Below, one piece after another: positions 51,908 to 60,867 of a stretch of DNA of 64,000 nt. This DNA comes from 66-474 sp051962095. Lineage in GTDB: Bacteria; Pseudomonadota; Gammaproteobacteria; Xanthomonadales; Rhodanobacteraceae. Under the pieces are notes generated by a model. The model did not search any database. It was not told the origin of the DNA and worked only from the letters and a program-made list of their open reading frames with translations. The position numbers were made by a program, and so were the translations under genes. The DNA lies in assembly GCA_051962095.1 (NCBI GenBank), contig JBQCCP010000059.1, forward strand, positions 1 to 64,000. The letters run 5' to 3'. Each line of letters opens with the position of its first letter. The first letter of the stretch is position 1.

Positions 51908-52145
51908 GGCAGCCTCACCGAACGTGCTCGCGGCATTTGCCTGGATGGACGATGGCCCCCCCACGGATTCCACTGGCACGATGCGCACGTCGCACTTTGC
52001 TTATCGGCATCGCCGGGGTTGCCCTTGAGCAAGTTGTCAATTCTTTGGGAAGGTGAAATTTCGTCGCGCTTGACGTGGGTCATCGCGTGTTGCAATCGCA
52101 GCCGTTCCCGTGCGCGCATTCGCGATCGCGCCTATGCTTCGAGCG

Positions 52146-52802
52146 ATGTCCGGTCAAATGCTCGCCCTGTTCGACGAAACGCCTGCCGATGGGTGCGAAG
52201 CGCTGGCGCCCGGCGCTTGGGTGCTGCGCGGGTTTGCCTTGGCGGACGGCGGCGCGTTGATGGGCGAAATCGCGAAGATCGCTGCGATCTCGCCGTTCCG
52301 GCACCTCGTCACGCCCGGCGGCAAGACCATGTCGGTGGCGATGAGCAACTGCGGCGCGGTGGGCTGGTTCAGTGATCGGCGCGGCTATCGCTACACCGCC
52401 ATTGATCCCGAAACGGGCACGCCGTGGCCGCCGATGCCCGCGTTATTCCTGCAACTTGCGCGCGAGGCGGCGGACGCGGCGGGTTTCGGCGGCTACGCAC
52501 CGGACGTGTGCCTGGTCAACCGCTACGATCCCGGCACGCGCCTGACGCTGCACCAGGATCAGGACGAACGCGATCACCACGCGCCGATCGTATCGGTGTC
52601 GTTGGGCCTGCCGGCCACGTTCCTGTTCGGCGGGGCGACGCGCAAGGAACCGCAGCGGCGCGTGCCGCTGACGCACGGCGATGTGGTGGTGTGGGGCGGC
52701 CAATCGCGGATGCGCTACCACGGTGTGCTGCCGATCAAGGACGGCGAGCATCCGTTGACCGGAACGCGCCGCTACAATCTCACGTTCCGCATCGCGTGCT
52801 GA
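52146..52802 (+). CDS. alkB: DNA oxidative demethylase AlkB
   Basis: A 218-residue Fe(II)/2-oxoglutarate dioxygenase that repairs 1-methyladenine and 3-methylcytosine. Iron ligands: HQDQD (His-x-Asp) and the later His in RYHGV; TPGGKTMSVAM, LVNRYDPG and TRRYNLTFR are AlkB hallmarks. The start is uncertain between 52134, 52146 and 52158; 52146 gives nearly the same length as the E. coli enzyme (216). No ada or other repair gene is adjacent; ntrB follows. Confidence 0.92.
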   Translation: MSGQMLALFDETPADGCEALAPGAWVLRGFALADGGALMGEIAKIAAISPFRHLVTPGGKTMSVAMSNCGAVGWFSDRRGYRYTAIDPETGTPWPPMPALFLQLAREAADAAGFGGYAPDVCLVNRYDPGTRLTLHQDQDERDHHAPIVSVSLGLPATFLFGGATRKEPQRRVPLTHGDVVVWGGQSRMRYHGVLPIKDGEHPLTGTRRYNLTFRIAC

Positions 52803-52822
52803 GCTTGCCTGCTTGCATGCCA

Positions 52823-52839
52823 TGCACTAGATTGGTGCA
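52823..52839 (+). promoter_or_regulatory. NtrC-binding site at ntrB start
   Basis: TGCACT-AGATT-GGTGCA fits the NtrC consensus (TGCACY-N5-RGTGCA) and ends on the base before the ntrB ATG at 52840. The right half is shared with a second interrupted dyad, GGTGC-N8-GCACC (52834-52851). Position suggests NtrC represses its own operon, as in enteric bacteria. Confidence 0.85.
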
Positions 52840-53859
52840 ATGGTTCGCACCATGCTGGATACCAACCTGATCGACCAACTCGCGACGGGCGTGGCGCGGC
52901 TGGATACGGCCGGCTGCGTGGATTACGCCAATCCCGCCTTTGTCGAGCACACCGGCTTTGGTTTGTCGCGGCTGTTGGGGCAGACATTGGCGGCATTGAA
53001 GCCGCACGGTGGACGCCTGCACGAAATGGCGTTGCAGGCGCGCGCCGAAACCGCCGTATTAAACCTGCGCAACGTGGCGGTGTGCGCGGCGCCGGGGCAC
53101 GAGGCGCGGCTGGATTTCAGCTTTGCCGCGATGGGTGAGGGGGTGTGGATCGAGGTGCATCCGGCCACGCCAGCGTCCGGTGCGACGCGCGTTTCCGAAT
53201 CGCTGCGCGGCTTCGCGCACGAAATCCGCAATCCGCTGGCCGCGATTTCCGGTGCCGCGCAACTGCTGGAGCAGCACGCCGGCGACGCGCGCCAGCGCGA
53301 GCTCGCGCAGTTGATCCGCGCAGAAGCGGCGCGCCTGGCCAAGCTGGCCGAACGCCTGCTGGGCGCCCGCGACGCGGTGGCGCCTCGTGCGGTCAACGTG
53401 CACGCGATGCTGGAACGCGCCGCCGAATTGCTGGAAGCCGAGCGCGCCGACGTGGTGGTCGTGCGCGACTACGATCCCAGCCTGCCGGCCTGGCACGGCG
53501 ACGCCGATCGTTTGTTGCAGGCGGTCCTGAACCTGGTGCGCAACGCGGTCGAAGCCAACGCTCGGCGGATCGTCTTGCGGAGCCGTGCCGAAGCGGGTTG
53601 GCGTGATGCCCGCGGCCAGCGCGTACCCGCGCTGCGCATCGAAGTCGACGACAACGGCGACGGCGTGCCCGACGCGATCGCCGCGACGCTTTTCGAACCG
53701 ATGGTGTCGGGCCGCCCGGACGGCACCGGACTCGGCCTGGCGCTGGCGCGCGAAATCGCGCGCGAACACGGCGGCGACCTGATCTTCCAGCCCCGCGAAT
53801 CCGGTTCGCGCTTCGTGCTGTGGTTGCCGCGCCATCCGCGCGGCGGGGAGATGCGATGA
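52840..53859 (+). CDS. glnL: nitrogen regulation sensor kinase NtrB
   Basis: A 339-residue soluble kinase/phosphatase. A PAS domain fills about residues 8-110; the phosphoacceptor is His127 (RGFAHEIRNPLAAISG), followed by an N box (LNLVRNAVEAN), DDNGDGVPD and GTGLGLALAREIA. It phosphorylates NtrC under nitrogen limitation, controlled by PII. Another ATG at 52852 is equally plausible, neither having a clear ribosome-binding site. The stop overlaps the ntrC ATG in ATGA. Confidence 0.93.
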   Translation: MVRTMLDTNLIDQLATGVARLDTAGCVDYANPAFVEHTGFGLSRLLGQTLAALKPHGGRLHEMALQARAETAVLNLRNVAVCAAPGHEARLDFSFAAMGEGVWIEVHPATPASGATRVSESLRGFAHEIRNPLAAISGAAQLLEQHAGDARQRELAQLIRAEAARLAKLAERLLGARDAVAPRAVNVHAMLERAAELLEAERADVVVVRDYDPSLPAWHGDADRLLQAVLNLVRNAVEANARRIVLRSRAEAGWRDARGQRVPALRIEVDDNGDGVPDAIAATLFEPMVSGRPDGTGLGLALAREIAREHGGDLIFQPRESGSRFVLWLPRHPRGGEMR

Positions 53860-55268
53860 GCGACATCTATGTTGTCGACGATGATCGCGCCGTGCGCTTC
53901 GTGCTGGCGACGGCGCTGCGTGACGCGGGGCATGCCGTCACCGAGTTCGCCAGCGCGGAAGAGGCCCAACGCGCGCTGCGGCGGGCACTGCCGGAACTTA
54001 TGATCTGCGACGTGCGCCTGCCGGGGGCGGACGGACTGGCGCTGCTGCGCGCGCTGAAGGCCACGCACCCGGCGCTGCCGGTGATCGTGATGAGCGCGTT
54101 CACCGACGTCGCGACCACCGCTGCGGCTTATCGCGAAGGCGCGACAGACTATCTGCCGAAGCCCTTCGATCTGGCGCACGCCATGGCGTCGGTGCGACGG
54201 GCGCTGCACGAATCGGAACAGACGAACGCCGCGATCAGCGCGCCCACGCCGCGCCATGCGCTGCTGGGCGAAAGCGCGCCGATGCGCGAGGTGTTCCGTC
54301 TGATCGGACGCGTGGCTGCGAGCGACTTGAACGTGCTGATCACCGGCGAAACCGGCACCGGCAAGGAACTGGTGGCGCGCGCACTGCACGAGGAAAGCGC
54401 GCGGTGTGCGCGGCCGTTCGTCGCGCTCAACACCGCCGCGATTCCCGCGGAACTGCTGGAGTCGGAACTGTTCGGGCACGAGGCCGGCGCGTTCACCGGC
54501 GCGCAGCGGCGCATGGCCGGACGCTTCGAGCAGGCCGAAGGCGGCACGCTGTTCCTCGACGAAATCGGTGACATGCCATTGGCCTTGCAGACTCGGCTGC
54601 TGCGCGTGCTCGCGGGCGGCGAGTTCTATCGCGTGGGCGGGCGCGAACTGATCCGCAGCGACGTGCGCGTGCTGGCGGCGACGCACCAGGATCTGGATGC
54701 GAGGGTCGCGCGCGGCGAATTCCGCGCCGACCTGATGCATCGCCTCGACGTGTTGCGGATCCACCTTCCGCCCTTGCGCGAGCGCCGCGGCGACATTCCG
54801 CTTCTGGCGAAACGGTTTCTCGCCGGCGCCGCCCGCGAGTTGAAACTGCCGGAAAAGCGGTTCGCGCAGCCCGCGCTGCAGGCCTTAGCGAAAATGGAAT
54901 TCCCCGGCAACGTCCGGCAACTGGAAAACCTGTGCCGCCGGCTTGCAGTGATCGCGCCGGGCGCGACGATTCATCGCGAGGATCTCGGCGAGGCAGGCAC
55001 GCGGATTGCTTCTGCGCAGCGCGGGTCCAGCCTGCCCTGGGAGCATGCGTTGCGGACGTGGACCGAGGCCGAACTCGGAAGCGGTGCCGAAAACGTCCAT
55101 GCGCGTGCGCGCGAATGCTTCGATCGCGTGCTGCTGGATGCGGCACTGGCCGCGCATGACGGACACCGGCAAAACGCGGCGAAGGCGCTGGGGCTGGGAC
55201 GCAACACGCTGACGCGCAAGCTGGGCAGCTCACGCCCGCGGCGCATCCGAAAAAAAGAGGAAGGGTGA
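53856..55268 (+). CDS. glnG: nitrogen regulator NtrC, sigma-54 activator
   Basis: A 470-residue enhancer-binding protein. Receiver phosphoacceptor Asp52 (ICDVRLPGADG); AAA+ domain with Walker A GETGTGKE, GAFTGA at 211-216 for sigma-54 contact and GGTLFLDEIGDM; Fis-type helix-turn-helix at the C-terminus (NAAKALGLGRNTLTRKL). The start at 53856 overlaps ntrB by four bases; an earlier frame is an artefact. Sites it probably binds are seen at glnA and ntrB. Confidence 0.95.
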   Translation: MSDIYVVDDDRAVRFVLATALRDAGHAVTEFASAEEAQRALRRALPELMICDVRLPGADGLALLRALKATHPALPVIVMSAFTDVATTAAAYREGATDYLPKPFDLAHAMASVRRALHESEQTNAAISAPTPRHALLGESAPMREVFRLIGRVAASDLNVLITGETGTGKELVARALHEESARCARPFVALNTAAIPAELLESELFGHEAGAFTGAQRRMAGRFEQAEGGTLFLDEIGDMPLALQTRLLRVLAGGEFYRVGGRELIRSDVRVLAATHQDLDARVARGEFRADLMHRLDVLRIHLPPLRERRGDIPLLAKRFLAGAARELKLPEKRFAQPALQALAKMEFPGNVRQLENLCRRLAVIAPGATIHREDLGEAGTRIASAQRGSSLPWEHALRTWTEAELGSGAENVHARARECFDRVLLDAALAAHDGHRQNAAKALGLGRNTLTRKLGSSRPRRIRKKEEG

Positions 55269-55273
55269 TACCG

Positions 55274-55735
55274 ATGTCGATCGATGTCCGCATGGCGAAA
55301 ATTTCCGACATTCCTTTCCTGGTCGACTGCAATGCCGCGATGGCGCGGGAAACCGAACACAAGACGCTCGATCGCGAGGTGTTGACTCGCGGCACGCAGG
55401 CGGTGTTCGACGATACCCGCCGCGGGTTCTACCTGATCGCCGAACGCGATGGCGAGCCGACCGGCTGCCTGCTTGTCACGTACGAATGGAGCGACTGGCG
55501 CAACGGCGACTGGTGGTGGTTCCAGAGTGTGTACGTGACGCCCGCCGCGCGCCGCAGCGGCGTGTTCCGCGCGCTGTATGCGGAGGTTGAAAGTCGTGCC
55601 CGCACGGCCGGCGCGGTCGGCTTGCGCCTGTACGTCGAGCGCGACAATGAAAGGGCGCAGCGGACCTACGCTTCGCTCGGCATGGAAGAAGAGGCCTACA
55701 AGATGCTGCGGCGCGGGTTTGTTGCGTTCGATTAG
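55274..55735 (+). CDS. GNAT-family N-acetyltransferase
   Basis: A 153-residue GNAT protein. It opens with VRMAKISDIPFLVDCN, and the acetyl-CoA-binding region is VYVTPAARRSGVFRALYAEV, followed by LYVERDNERAQRTYASLGM. This pattern fits the amino-group acetyltransferases near RimI/YjaB; the substrate is unknown. The ATG at 55274 has AAGG nine bases upstream, and begins six bases past the ntrC stop, so it is probably co-transcribed with ntrBC. Confidence 0.85.
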   Translation: MSIDVRMAKISDIPFLVDCNAAMARETEHKTLDREVLTRGTQAVFDDTRRGFYLIAERDGEPTGCLLVTYEWSDWRNGDWWWFQSVYVTPAARRSGVFRALYAEVESRARTAGAVGLRLYVERDNERAQRTYASLGMEEEAYKMLRRGFVAFD

Positions 55736-55740
55736 GTTTG

Positions 55741-55841
55741 GTCATTCCGGGGCGCACATTGGCGCGGAACCCGGAATCTGCTGTACAACACCCCAGGAGA
55801 GAGCAGATTCCGGATCGCCGCTATGCGGGGTCCGGAATGAC
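55741..55841. repeat. GTCATTCCGG compound inverted repeat
   Basis: Outer arms GTCATTCCGG (55741-55750) and 55832-55841 match perfectly. Inner arms CCGGAATCTGCT (55771-55782) and 55802-55813 also match perfectly over 12 bases. This is the widespread TCATTCCGG-type intergenic repeat of proteobacteria. It fills most of the gap between the acetyltransferase and the thiolase. Confidence 0.7.
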
Positions 55842-55860
55842 GGCACAACAGGAGTCGAAC

Positions 55861-57147
55861 ATGATCCCCCAAACCCGCCGCGTCGCCGTTCTGGGCGGCG
55901 TGCGCATCCCGTTTTGCAAGCGCGACACCGCGTATGCCGACCTCGGCAACTTCGGCATGTCGGTGGAAGTGCTGGGCGCGCTGGTCGAGAAGTTCGGCCT
56001 GCATGGTCTGGAACTGGGCGAAGTCGCGTTCGGTGCGGTGATGAAGCATCCCGCCGACTGGAACCTCGCGCGCGAAGCGCTGCAGTCTTCCGGCCTCGCG
56101 ATGACCACGCCCGGCATCACCACCGCGCGAGCCTGCGGCACATCGCTCGACAACGCGATACTGATCGCGCAGAAAATCGCGACCGGCCAAATCGAGGCCG
56201 GCATCGGCGGTGGTTCGGATACCACCAGCCAGGTGCCGCTGACCTATTCGAATCGCCTGCAGCAACGCCTGCTGGATTTGAATCGTGCAAAAACATTCGG
56301 ACAGAAGCTGCGCGCGGCGACGCACGGCTTCCGCCTGCGCGAGCTGAAACCGCATGTGCCGGGCGTGGTCGAGCCGCGCACCGGTCTGTCGATGGGCCAG
56401 CACTGCGAGAAGATGGCGCGCGAATGGGAGATCGGCCGCGCCGAGCAGGATCAATGGGCGCTGGAAAGCCATCGCAAGCTCGCGGCCGCTTACGACACCG
56501 GCTTCTTCGACGACCTGGTGATCCCGTTTCGCGGCGTCACGCGCGACAACCTGCTGCGCGCCGACACCACGCAGGAAAAGCTTGCCGCGCTGAAGCCCGC
56601 ATTCGATCGCACCTCGGGCAAGGGCACGCTGACCGCGGGCAATTCCTCCGCGCTGTCGGATGGCGCCGCCGCGGTGCTGCTGGCCAGTGAGGATTGGGCG
56701 CTCGCGCGCGGGCTGCCGGTGCTGGCCTACCTCACCTTCGCGGAAGTCGCCGGCGTCGACTACGTGCACGGCGAAGGCTTGCTTATGGCGCCGACCATCG
56801 CAGTGCCGCGGATGCTGGCGCGCGCGGGCCTGACGCTGCAGGGCTTCGACTTCTACGAAATCCACGAGGCGTTTGCCGCGCAAGTGCTCTGCCAATTGCG
56901 CGCGTGGGAATCGGCGGACTACTGCAGGAGCCGGTTGGGCCTGGACGCGCCGCTGGGTTCGATCGATCCCGCGAAGATCAACGTCCACGGATCGAGCCTT
57001 GCGACGGGCCACCCATTCGCCGCGACCGGCGCACGCATCGTGGCGACGCTTGCCAAACTGCTGGCGCAAAAAGGTTCTGGCCGCGGCCTGATTTCCATCT
57101 GCACCGCGGGTGGGATGGGCGTCGTCGCGATCATGGAGCGGCCATGA
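55861..57147 (+). CDS. acetyl-CoA C-acyltransferase (thiolase)
   Basis: A 428-residue type II thiolase, closest in pattern to FadI-like 3-ketoacyl-CoA thiolases. Nucleophile Cys in TARACGTSLDN, base His in ATGHPFAATG, second Cys in CTAGGMG; EIHEAFAAQ and NVHGSSLATGHP are conserved. AGGAG lies seven bases before the ATG at 55861. There is no adjacent fadJ or hydroxyacyl-CoA dehydrogenase, so the pathway (beta-oxidation or acetoacetyl-CoA formation) stays open. Confidence 0.92.
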   Translation: MIPQTRRVAVLGGVRIPFCKRDTAYADLGNFGMSVEVLGALVEKFGLHGLELGEVAFGAVMKHPADWNLAREALQSSGLAMTTPGITTARACGTSLDNAILIAQKIATGQIEAGIGGGSDTTSQVPLTYSNRLQQRLLDLNRAKTFGQKLRAATHGFRLRELKPHVPGVVEPRTGLSMGQHCEKMAREWEIGRAEQDQWALESHRKLAAAYDTGFFDDLVIPFRGVTRDNLLRADTTQEKLAALKPAFDRTSGKGTLTAGNSSALSDGAAAVLLASEDWALARGLPVLAYLTFAEVAGVDYVHGEGLLMAPTIAVPRMLARAGLTLQGFDFYEIHEAFAAQVLCQLRAWESADYCRSRLGLDAPLGSIDPAKINVHGSSLATGHPFAATGARIVATLAKLLAQKGSGRGLISICTAGGMGVVAIMERP

Positions 57148-57158
57148 CGGCGATGGCA

Positions 57159-57252
57159 AGGTTGGGCTGGGGGGGTCATCCGCCGAAGCCCAACTAAACC
57201 GCGGCAATGTTGGGCTTCATCCGCAACAAGCGCGGACTCAGCCCAACCTACC
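57159..57252. repeat. two GTTGGGCT hairpins in tandem
   Basis: GTTGGGCT (57161-57168) pairs with AGCCCAAC (57187-57194), and GTTGGGCT (57209-57216) with AGCCCAAC (57240-57247). The same repeat is at 36102-36142. They lie between the convergent thiolase and YkvA-like genes. Confidence 0.7.
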
Positions 57253-57277
57253 GGCGCTACGACTATCTTCTGGCTGC

Positions 57278-57853
57278 TTACCCGACCTTGAACAGCGTCG
57301 GCTTCCACGCGCCACTGGCATAGGATTCGCGGCGGCGGCGGTGCATGCGGGCAATCGCTTCGGCGGCGCGCGCATCGGCCCAGTCGGCGCGTTGCACCAT
57401 CAGCTTGGCCGGGTCCTCGCCGCGCGCGCGGGCCTCGTCCTCGCGCCACGCGCAGAAATCGTCGTAGGCCTCGATTTCGAACTGCAGGTCGCGACGGCAC
57501 AGCTCGATCATGATCGCGTCGTCGAGGAAACCCAGCACCGGCACGTTGTCCGGAATCGCGTCGTTGGGATCGGCGAGATACGCCAGCGCCGCCAGCACCC
57601 GGCGGCGGTCCTCTTCCGGCAGATTGAAACCCACGTCGCCGGCCATCGAAATCAGGGACTCGACGCTGCCCAGGCGCTCGGCAATGAACGGCGGCGCATG
57701 TTGCGCGCCGCGCGTTTCATCCAGCAGCGCCTGCGCGGCCGTGATGATTTTTTCGGGATTTTCGCCCTCGACGCTGGCCTGGACGTCGCGCATGCCCTTG
57801 ACGAAGAACTGCAGGTCGTCGTCGCTCAACTGGATGTTGATGTCCATCGGCAT
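57278..57853 (-). CDS. YkvA/DUF1232-domain protein
   Basis: A 191-residue protein with a central YkvA-like segment, LAALAYLADPNDAIPDNVPVLGFLDDAIMI, whose DPxDxIPDxxPxxGxxDD core is the family signature. The N-terminus (MDINIQLSDDDLQFFV) and the charged C-terminal tail are soluble. GAGGA lies eight bases before the ATG at 57853. No function is established for this family; relatives occur as small membrane or stress proteins. Confidence 0.85.
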   Translation of the reverse strand: MPMDINIQLSDDDLQFFVKGMRDVQASVEGENPEKIITAAQALLDETRGAQHAPPFIAERLGSVESLISMAGDVGFNLPEEDRRRVLAALAYLADPNDAIPDNVPVLGFLDDAIMIELCRRDLQFEIEAYDDFCAWREDEARARGEDPAKLMVQRADWADARAAEAIARMHRRRRESYASGAWKPTLFKVG

Positions 57854-57930
57854 GGCGGAATCCTCGAACGGGGCGGCAGAATGCGCCAGCCTACCGAGCG
57901 GCCTTGGGCCCGTCAATCACCGGCGCGGAC

Positions 57931-59781
57931 TCATAATATCCCCTGGATGCCGGCGCCGAACGCGGTGATGAAGCGCGTGATGATGGCCGTGAGCGACAGG
58001 TTCACCTGCGGGAAGTCGCCGACCGGTTCCCAGCAATTCAGGAAATCCGGATCGGTCGCGGGAATGGGTTTGCAGCCGGGCTTCAACTGGTAATCGGTGG
58101 CGTAGGCCCACGGCCAGAGATCGAAGATCGGCAGCTTGCGCGAGACGTCGCCGATCGCCTGGCTGACGTCGCCGATGATCGGGGTGGGATGCCGCGGCGC
58201 GACCAGCCACGCATTTTGTGGCGCGGCGTCGCGCAGGATGGTGTCGCGCACCTGTTTCGCGAACGTTGGGTCGTCGATGATCACGCCGCCTTCGGTGTTG
58301 TAGTCGGCCGAACGCGGATCGAAGTTGTGCGAGCCGACCATCGCGATGCGGCTGTCCACCACCAGGGATTTCGCATGCAGGCTGATGCGCGGACCGGGGC
58401 TGCCGGGTTCGATCGGCGCGCGGCCGCCGTGGTGCGCGGAGGATTTTTCCGAACCGAAACCCGAAAGCCGGTAATAGTCGCCCAGCATTTCGGCCGCATC
58501 CGCGGGGTGCGGCATCAGTTCATGGATGCGGAAGCCGTAATCGACGAGATATTTCTTGTGGTGCTTGTACGACAGCGCGTACACCGGCAGCGCATCGGTG
58601 GACGCCAGCGAATTGGTGGACACGATCACCTGCACCGGCGGCTGCTTTTTCTGCAGCGCCTTGAAGATCCTGCCGGCGCGGCTGGTCAGCACGAGGTAGG
58701 GTGTCTGCAGCACGATCTGATCGTGCGCCTCCGACAGCATCTTCATCAGGTCGCGCGTCAGTTCGCGCGAATCCGGCCCGTGCACCGCCTCGGCCTTGGA
58801 CGGCAGGTCATAAAAGTAATCGACCAGGCCGACCTCAAGACTGTGGTCGAGCAGGTTGGCCGCGAGCCAGGCGGGATCTTCCGCCTCTTCGCGTGTGGTG
58901 GCGACGCGCTGCGGGTCGGCGAACGCCGGTTCCGTCCAGGGTTCGACATCGAAGGGGTGCTTCAGGATGTCGGCGTTGACGTCCTTCAGGTGCGTGAGCG
59001 GCACCGCGCGGTGGTTGTGCCAGAAGATCTCGAAGCTCTTTTCCATCTGGCGGCCGGCGATGCCCGCCACCAGCACGTCGCGATCCAGGAAGTCCATCTG
59101 CGGATCCCAGTCGTAGTAATCGTTGGCGTAGTTGCGGCCGCCCACGATGCCGACCTTGTCGTCCACCAGGAACAGCTTGGTGTGCATGCGCTGGTTGAAC
59201 TTCCGGAAACAACACAACACGCTCGCGGTGTATTCCACGAAGTTGCTGCGCGCGCTGTCGAAGGTAGGGTTGTACAGCCTGATGTGCAGGTTGTCGCTGG
59301 CGCGCGCGAGGCGCGACAGCAGCTTCGGATCATTCAATGAGCCGAGCTGGTCGGCGAGGATGCGCACCTGTACGCCGCGGCGGGCGGCCTTCACCAGTTC
59401 GTCCAGCACCAGCATCCCGGCGTCGTCCTTGGCCCAGATGTAGGTCTGGATGTCGATGGACTTCTGCGCCGCGCGGATCAGGTTGAGGCGCGCCGCCAGC
59501 GCGTTCTGGCCGATGTTGAGCAGGGTGACGGTGTTGCGCGGATGCTCGCGGGTCGAGGCGGTGATCGCGCGGTCGGCCTGGGCCATGAACGGCGACGGTT
59601 CGGCGCAGCGGTCGGCACGGTTGCAATCGACGCGGCTGTCCGCCGACATCGCGACGATCCGGTCTGCGCGTTCGATGCGTTTGGTCGACAGCGGCGCGCA
59701 GCCCGCGAGCAGCAGCAGCGCGAGCGTGCAGGCACACCAACCGAATTTTGCGCGCAAGCTGTTGGGCATCGACCGGATCAT
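57931..59781 (-). CDS. phospholipase D-family lipoprotein (cardiolipin synthase-like)
   Basis: A 616-residue lipoprotein. The lipobox is LLAGC with Cys28. Two HxKxxxxD motifs form the PLD active site: His200-Lys202-Asp207 (RMHTKLFLVDD) and His469-Lys471-Asp476 (LHAKSLVVDS). Relatives include ClsC-type cardiolipin synthases, but a lipoprotein signal points to a periplasmic or outer-membrane site; phospholipid or nucleic-acid ester turnover are both possible. The start at 59781 is the first in-frame ATG, with a second at 59769. Confidence 0.88.
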   Translation of the reverse strand: MIRSMPNSLRAKFGWCACTLALLLLAGCAPLSTKRIERADRIVAMSADSRVDCNRADRCAEPSPFMAQADRAITASTREHPRNTVTLLNIGQNALAARLNLIRAAQKSIDIQTYIWAKDDAGMLVLDELVKAARRGVQVRILADQLGSLNDPKLLSRLARASDNLHIRLYNPTFDSARSNFVEYTASVLCCFRKFNQRMHTKLFLVDDKVGIVGGRNYANDYYDWDPQMDFLDRDVLVAGIAGRQMEKSFEIFWHNHRAVPLTHLKDVNADILKHPFDVEPWTEPAFADPQRVATTREEAEDPAWLAANLLDHSLEVGLVDYFYDLPSKAEAVHGPDSRELTRDLMKMLSEAHDQIVLQTPYLVLTSRAGRIFKALQKKQPPVQVIVSTNSLASTDALPVYALSYKHHKKYLVDYGFRIHELMPHPADAAEMLGDYYRLSGFGSEKSSAHHGGRAPIEPGSPGPRISLHAKSLVVDSRIAMVGSHNFDPRSADYNTEGGVIIDDPTFAKQVRDTILRDAAPQNAWLVAPRHPTPIIGDVSQAIGDVSRKLPIFDLWPWAYATDYQLKPGCKPIPATDPDFLNCWEPVGDFPQVNLSLTAIITRFITAFGAGIQGIL

Positions 59782-59791
59782 ACGGGGCGCA

Positions 59792-60382
59792 TCAAGGCGG
59801 CGTCGCGGGCTCGTCCAGGCTGATCCGCAAATCCAGTTCCACCTTGTCCGACAACACGCCCCGCCAGGCGCGCATCCCGAAGCGGGAGCGGGAAATCACT
59901 CCGTGGACCCGGATCACGCATTCGAGCGGCTGGCGCGGACAATCCGAAGGCTGCAGCGCGAGCTTCACCGGATGCTGCTCGCCGTGCAGCGTCAGCAGGC
60001 CGCGCAGCGTACCGCCGCTCGCGAGTTCCTGCAGCGGAAACGGATCGGAATCGAAACGGATCGAGGGGAATTGCCGCGCGTGGAAGAAGTTCTCGTCGAG
60101 GGCATGCGCGCGATCGTCGGCGTCGTCCATTTCGAGCGCCGCGACTTCGAGCGTCGCATCAACCTGCACCAGCTCCGGGCCGGCGGTGTTTTCGACCTGG
60201 TGCAGCCGGCCGGAAAGTCCGGGGAACGTACCGCGCACATGCGCGAACAGGAACTTGCGGACGCTGAACTGCGCCTGCGATTTCGCGGCGTCGATCGACC
60301 AGACCTGCGTAATGGGTGCGGGGGGTGCGGCCGGCGCTGTCGCCGCCCAGGCGAACAGGGCAAGGAGCAGGGCCGCCTTCAC
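59792..60382 (-). CDS. YceI-family secreted lipid-binding protein
   Basis: A 196-residue periplasmic protein with a signal peptide (KAALLLALFAWAATAPAA) and a YceI lipocalin-like barrel: VWSIDAAKSQAQFSVRKFLFAHVRGTF opens it, and ARQFPSIRFDS is conserved. YceI proteins bind isoprenoids or polyisoprenoid lipids. The GTG at 60382 overlaps the sixA stop in GTGA (60379-60382); an earlier GTG at 60391 is possible. Confidence 0.88.
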   Translation of the reverse strand: MKAALLLALFAWAATAPAAPPAPITQVWSIDAAKSQAQFSVRKFLFAHVRGTFPGLSGRLHQVENTAGPELVQVDATLEVAALEMDDADDRAHALDENFFHARQFPSIRFDSDPFPLQELASGGTLRGLLTLHGEQHPVKLALQPSDCPRQPLECVIRVHGVISRSRFGMRAWRGVLSDKVELDLRISLDEPATPP

Positions 60383-60855
60383 GGCGACCACAGCGCCTGC
60401 AGCCGCCCGTGCCCGGGCTCGAGTGCGTCATCGGCCAACTCGAGCCAGGCAATGGTCGCGGGCGACATCCCCCGCGCGCCGGCGGAGCGGCCTTCGGTCA
60501 GCAGCGCCAGCAATTCTTCCATGCCGGGATTGTGGCCCACCAGCAGGACCTGCCGCGCATCCGGGGCGTGGTTTTCCACCAGCGTCAGCAACTCGCCGGG
60601 CGTGGCGCGATAAATCGCATGCACGAATTGCGGTTTCGGCATGCGCAACGCCCTGCCGACCGCGTCGGCGGTCATCTGGGTGCGGCGCGCGGGCGAACAC
60701 AGCACGGCGTCGGGCGCAGCGCCGCGTTTCGCAAGCCACGCGCCGGCCGCGCGCGCCTGCGCTTCGCCGTGCAGGCTCAACGGGCGCTCGGTATCGCGGC
60801 CGTCGGGTCCGATCGACATCGCTTCGGCGTGCCGCAGCAGCAACAATTCACGCAT
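60379..60855 (-). CDS. sixA: phosphohistidine phosphatase SixA
   Basis: A 158-residue histidine phosphatase of the phosphoglycerate-mutase-like RHG superfamily. RHAEAM gives the catalytic His; CSPARRTQMTA and LVGHNPGMEEL complete the site. SixA removes phosphate from histidines of Hpt and phosphotransferase proteins. It overlaps the YceI gene by four bases. Confidence 0.92.
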   Translation of the reverse strand: MRELLLLRHAEAMSIGPDGRDTERPLSLHGEAQARAAGAWLAKRGAAPDAVLCSPARRTQMTADAVGRALRMPKPQFVHAIYRATPGELLTLVENHAPDARQVLLVGHNPGMEELLALLTEGRSAGARGMSPATIAWLELADDALEPGHGRLQALWSP

Positions 60856-60867
60856 CGCCGCGCGCGC

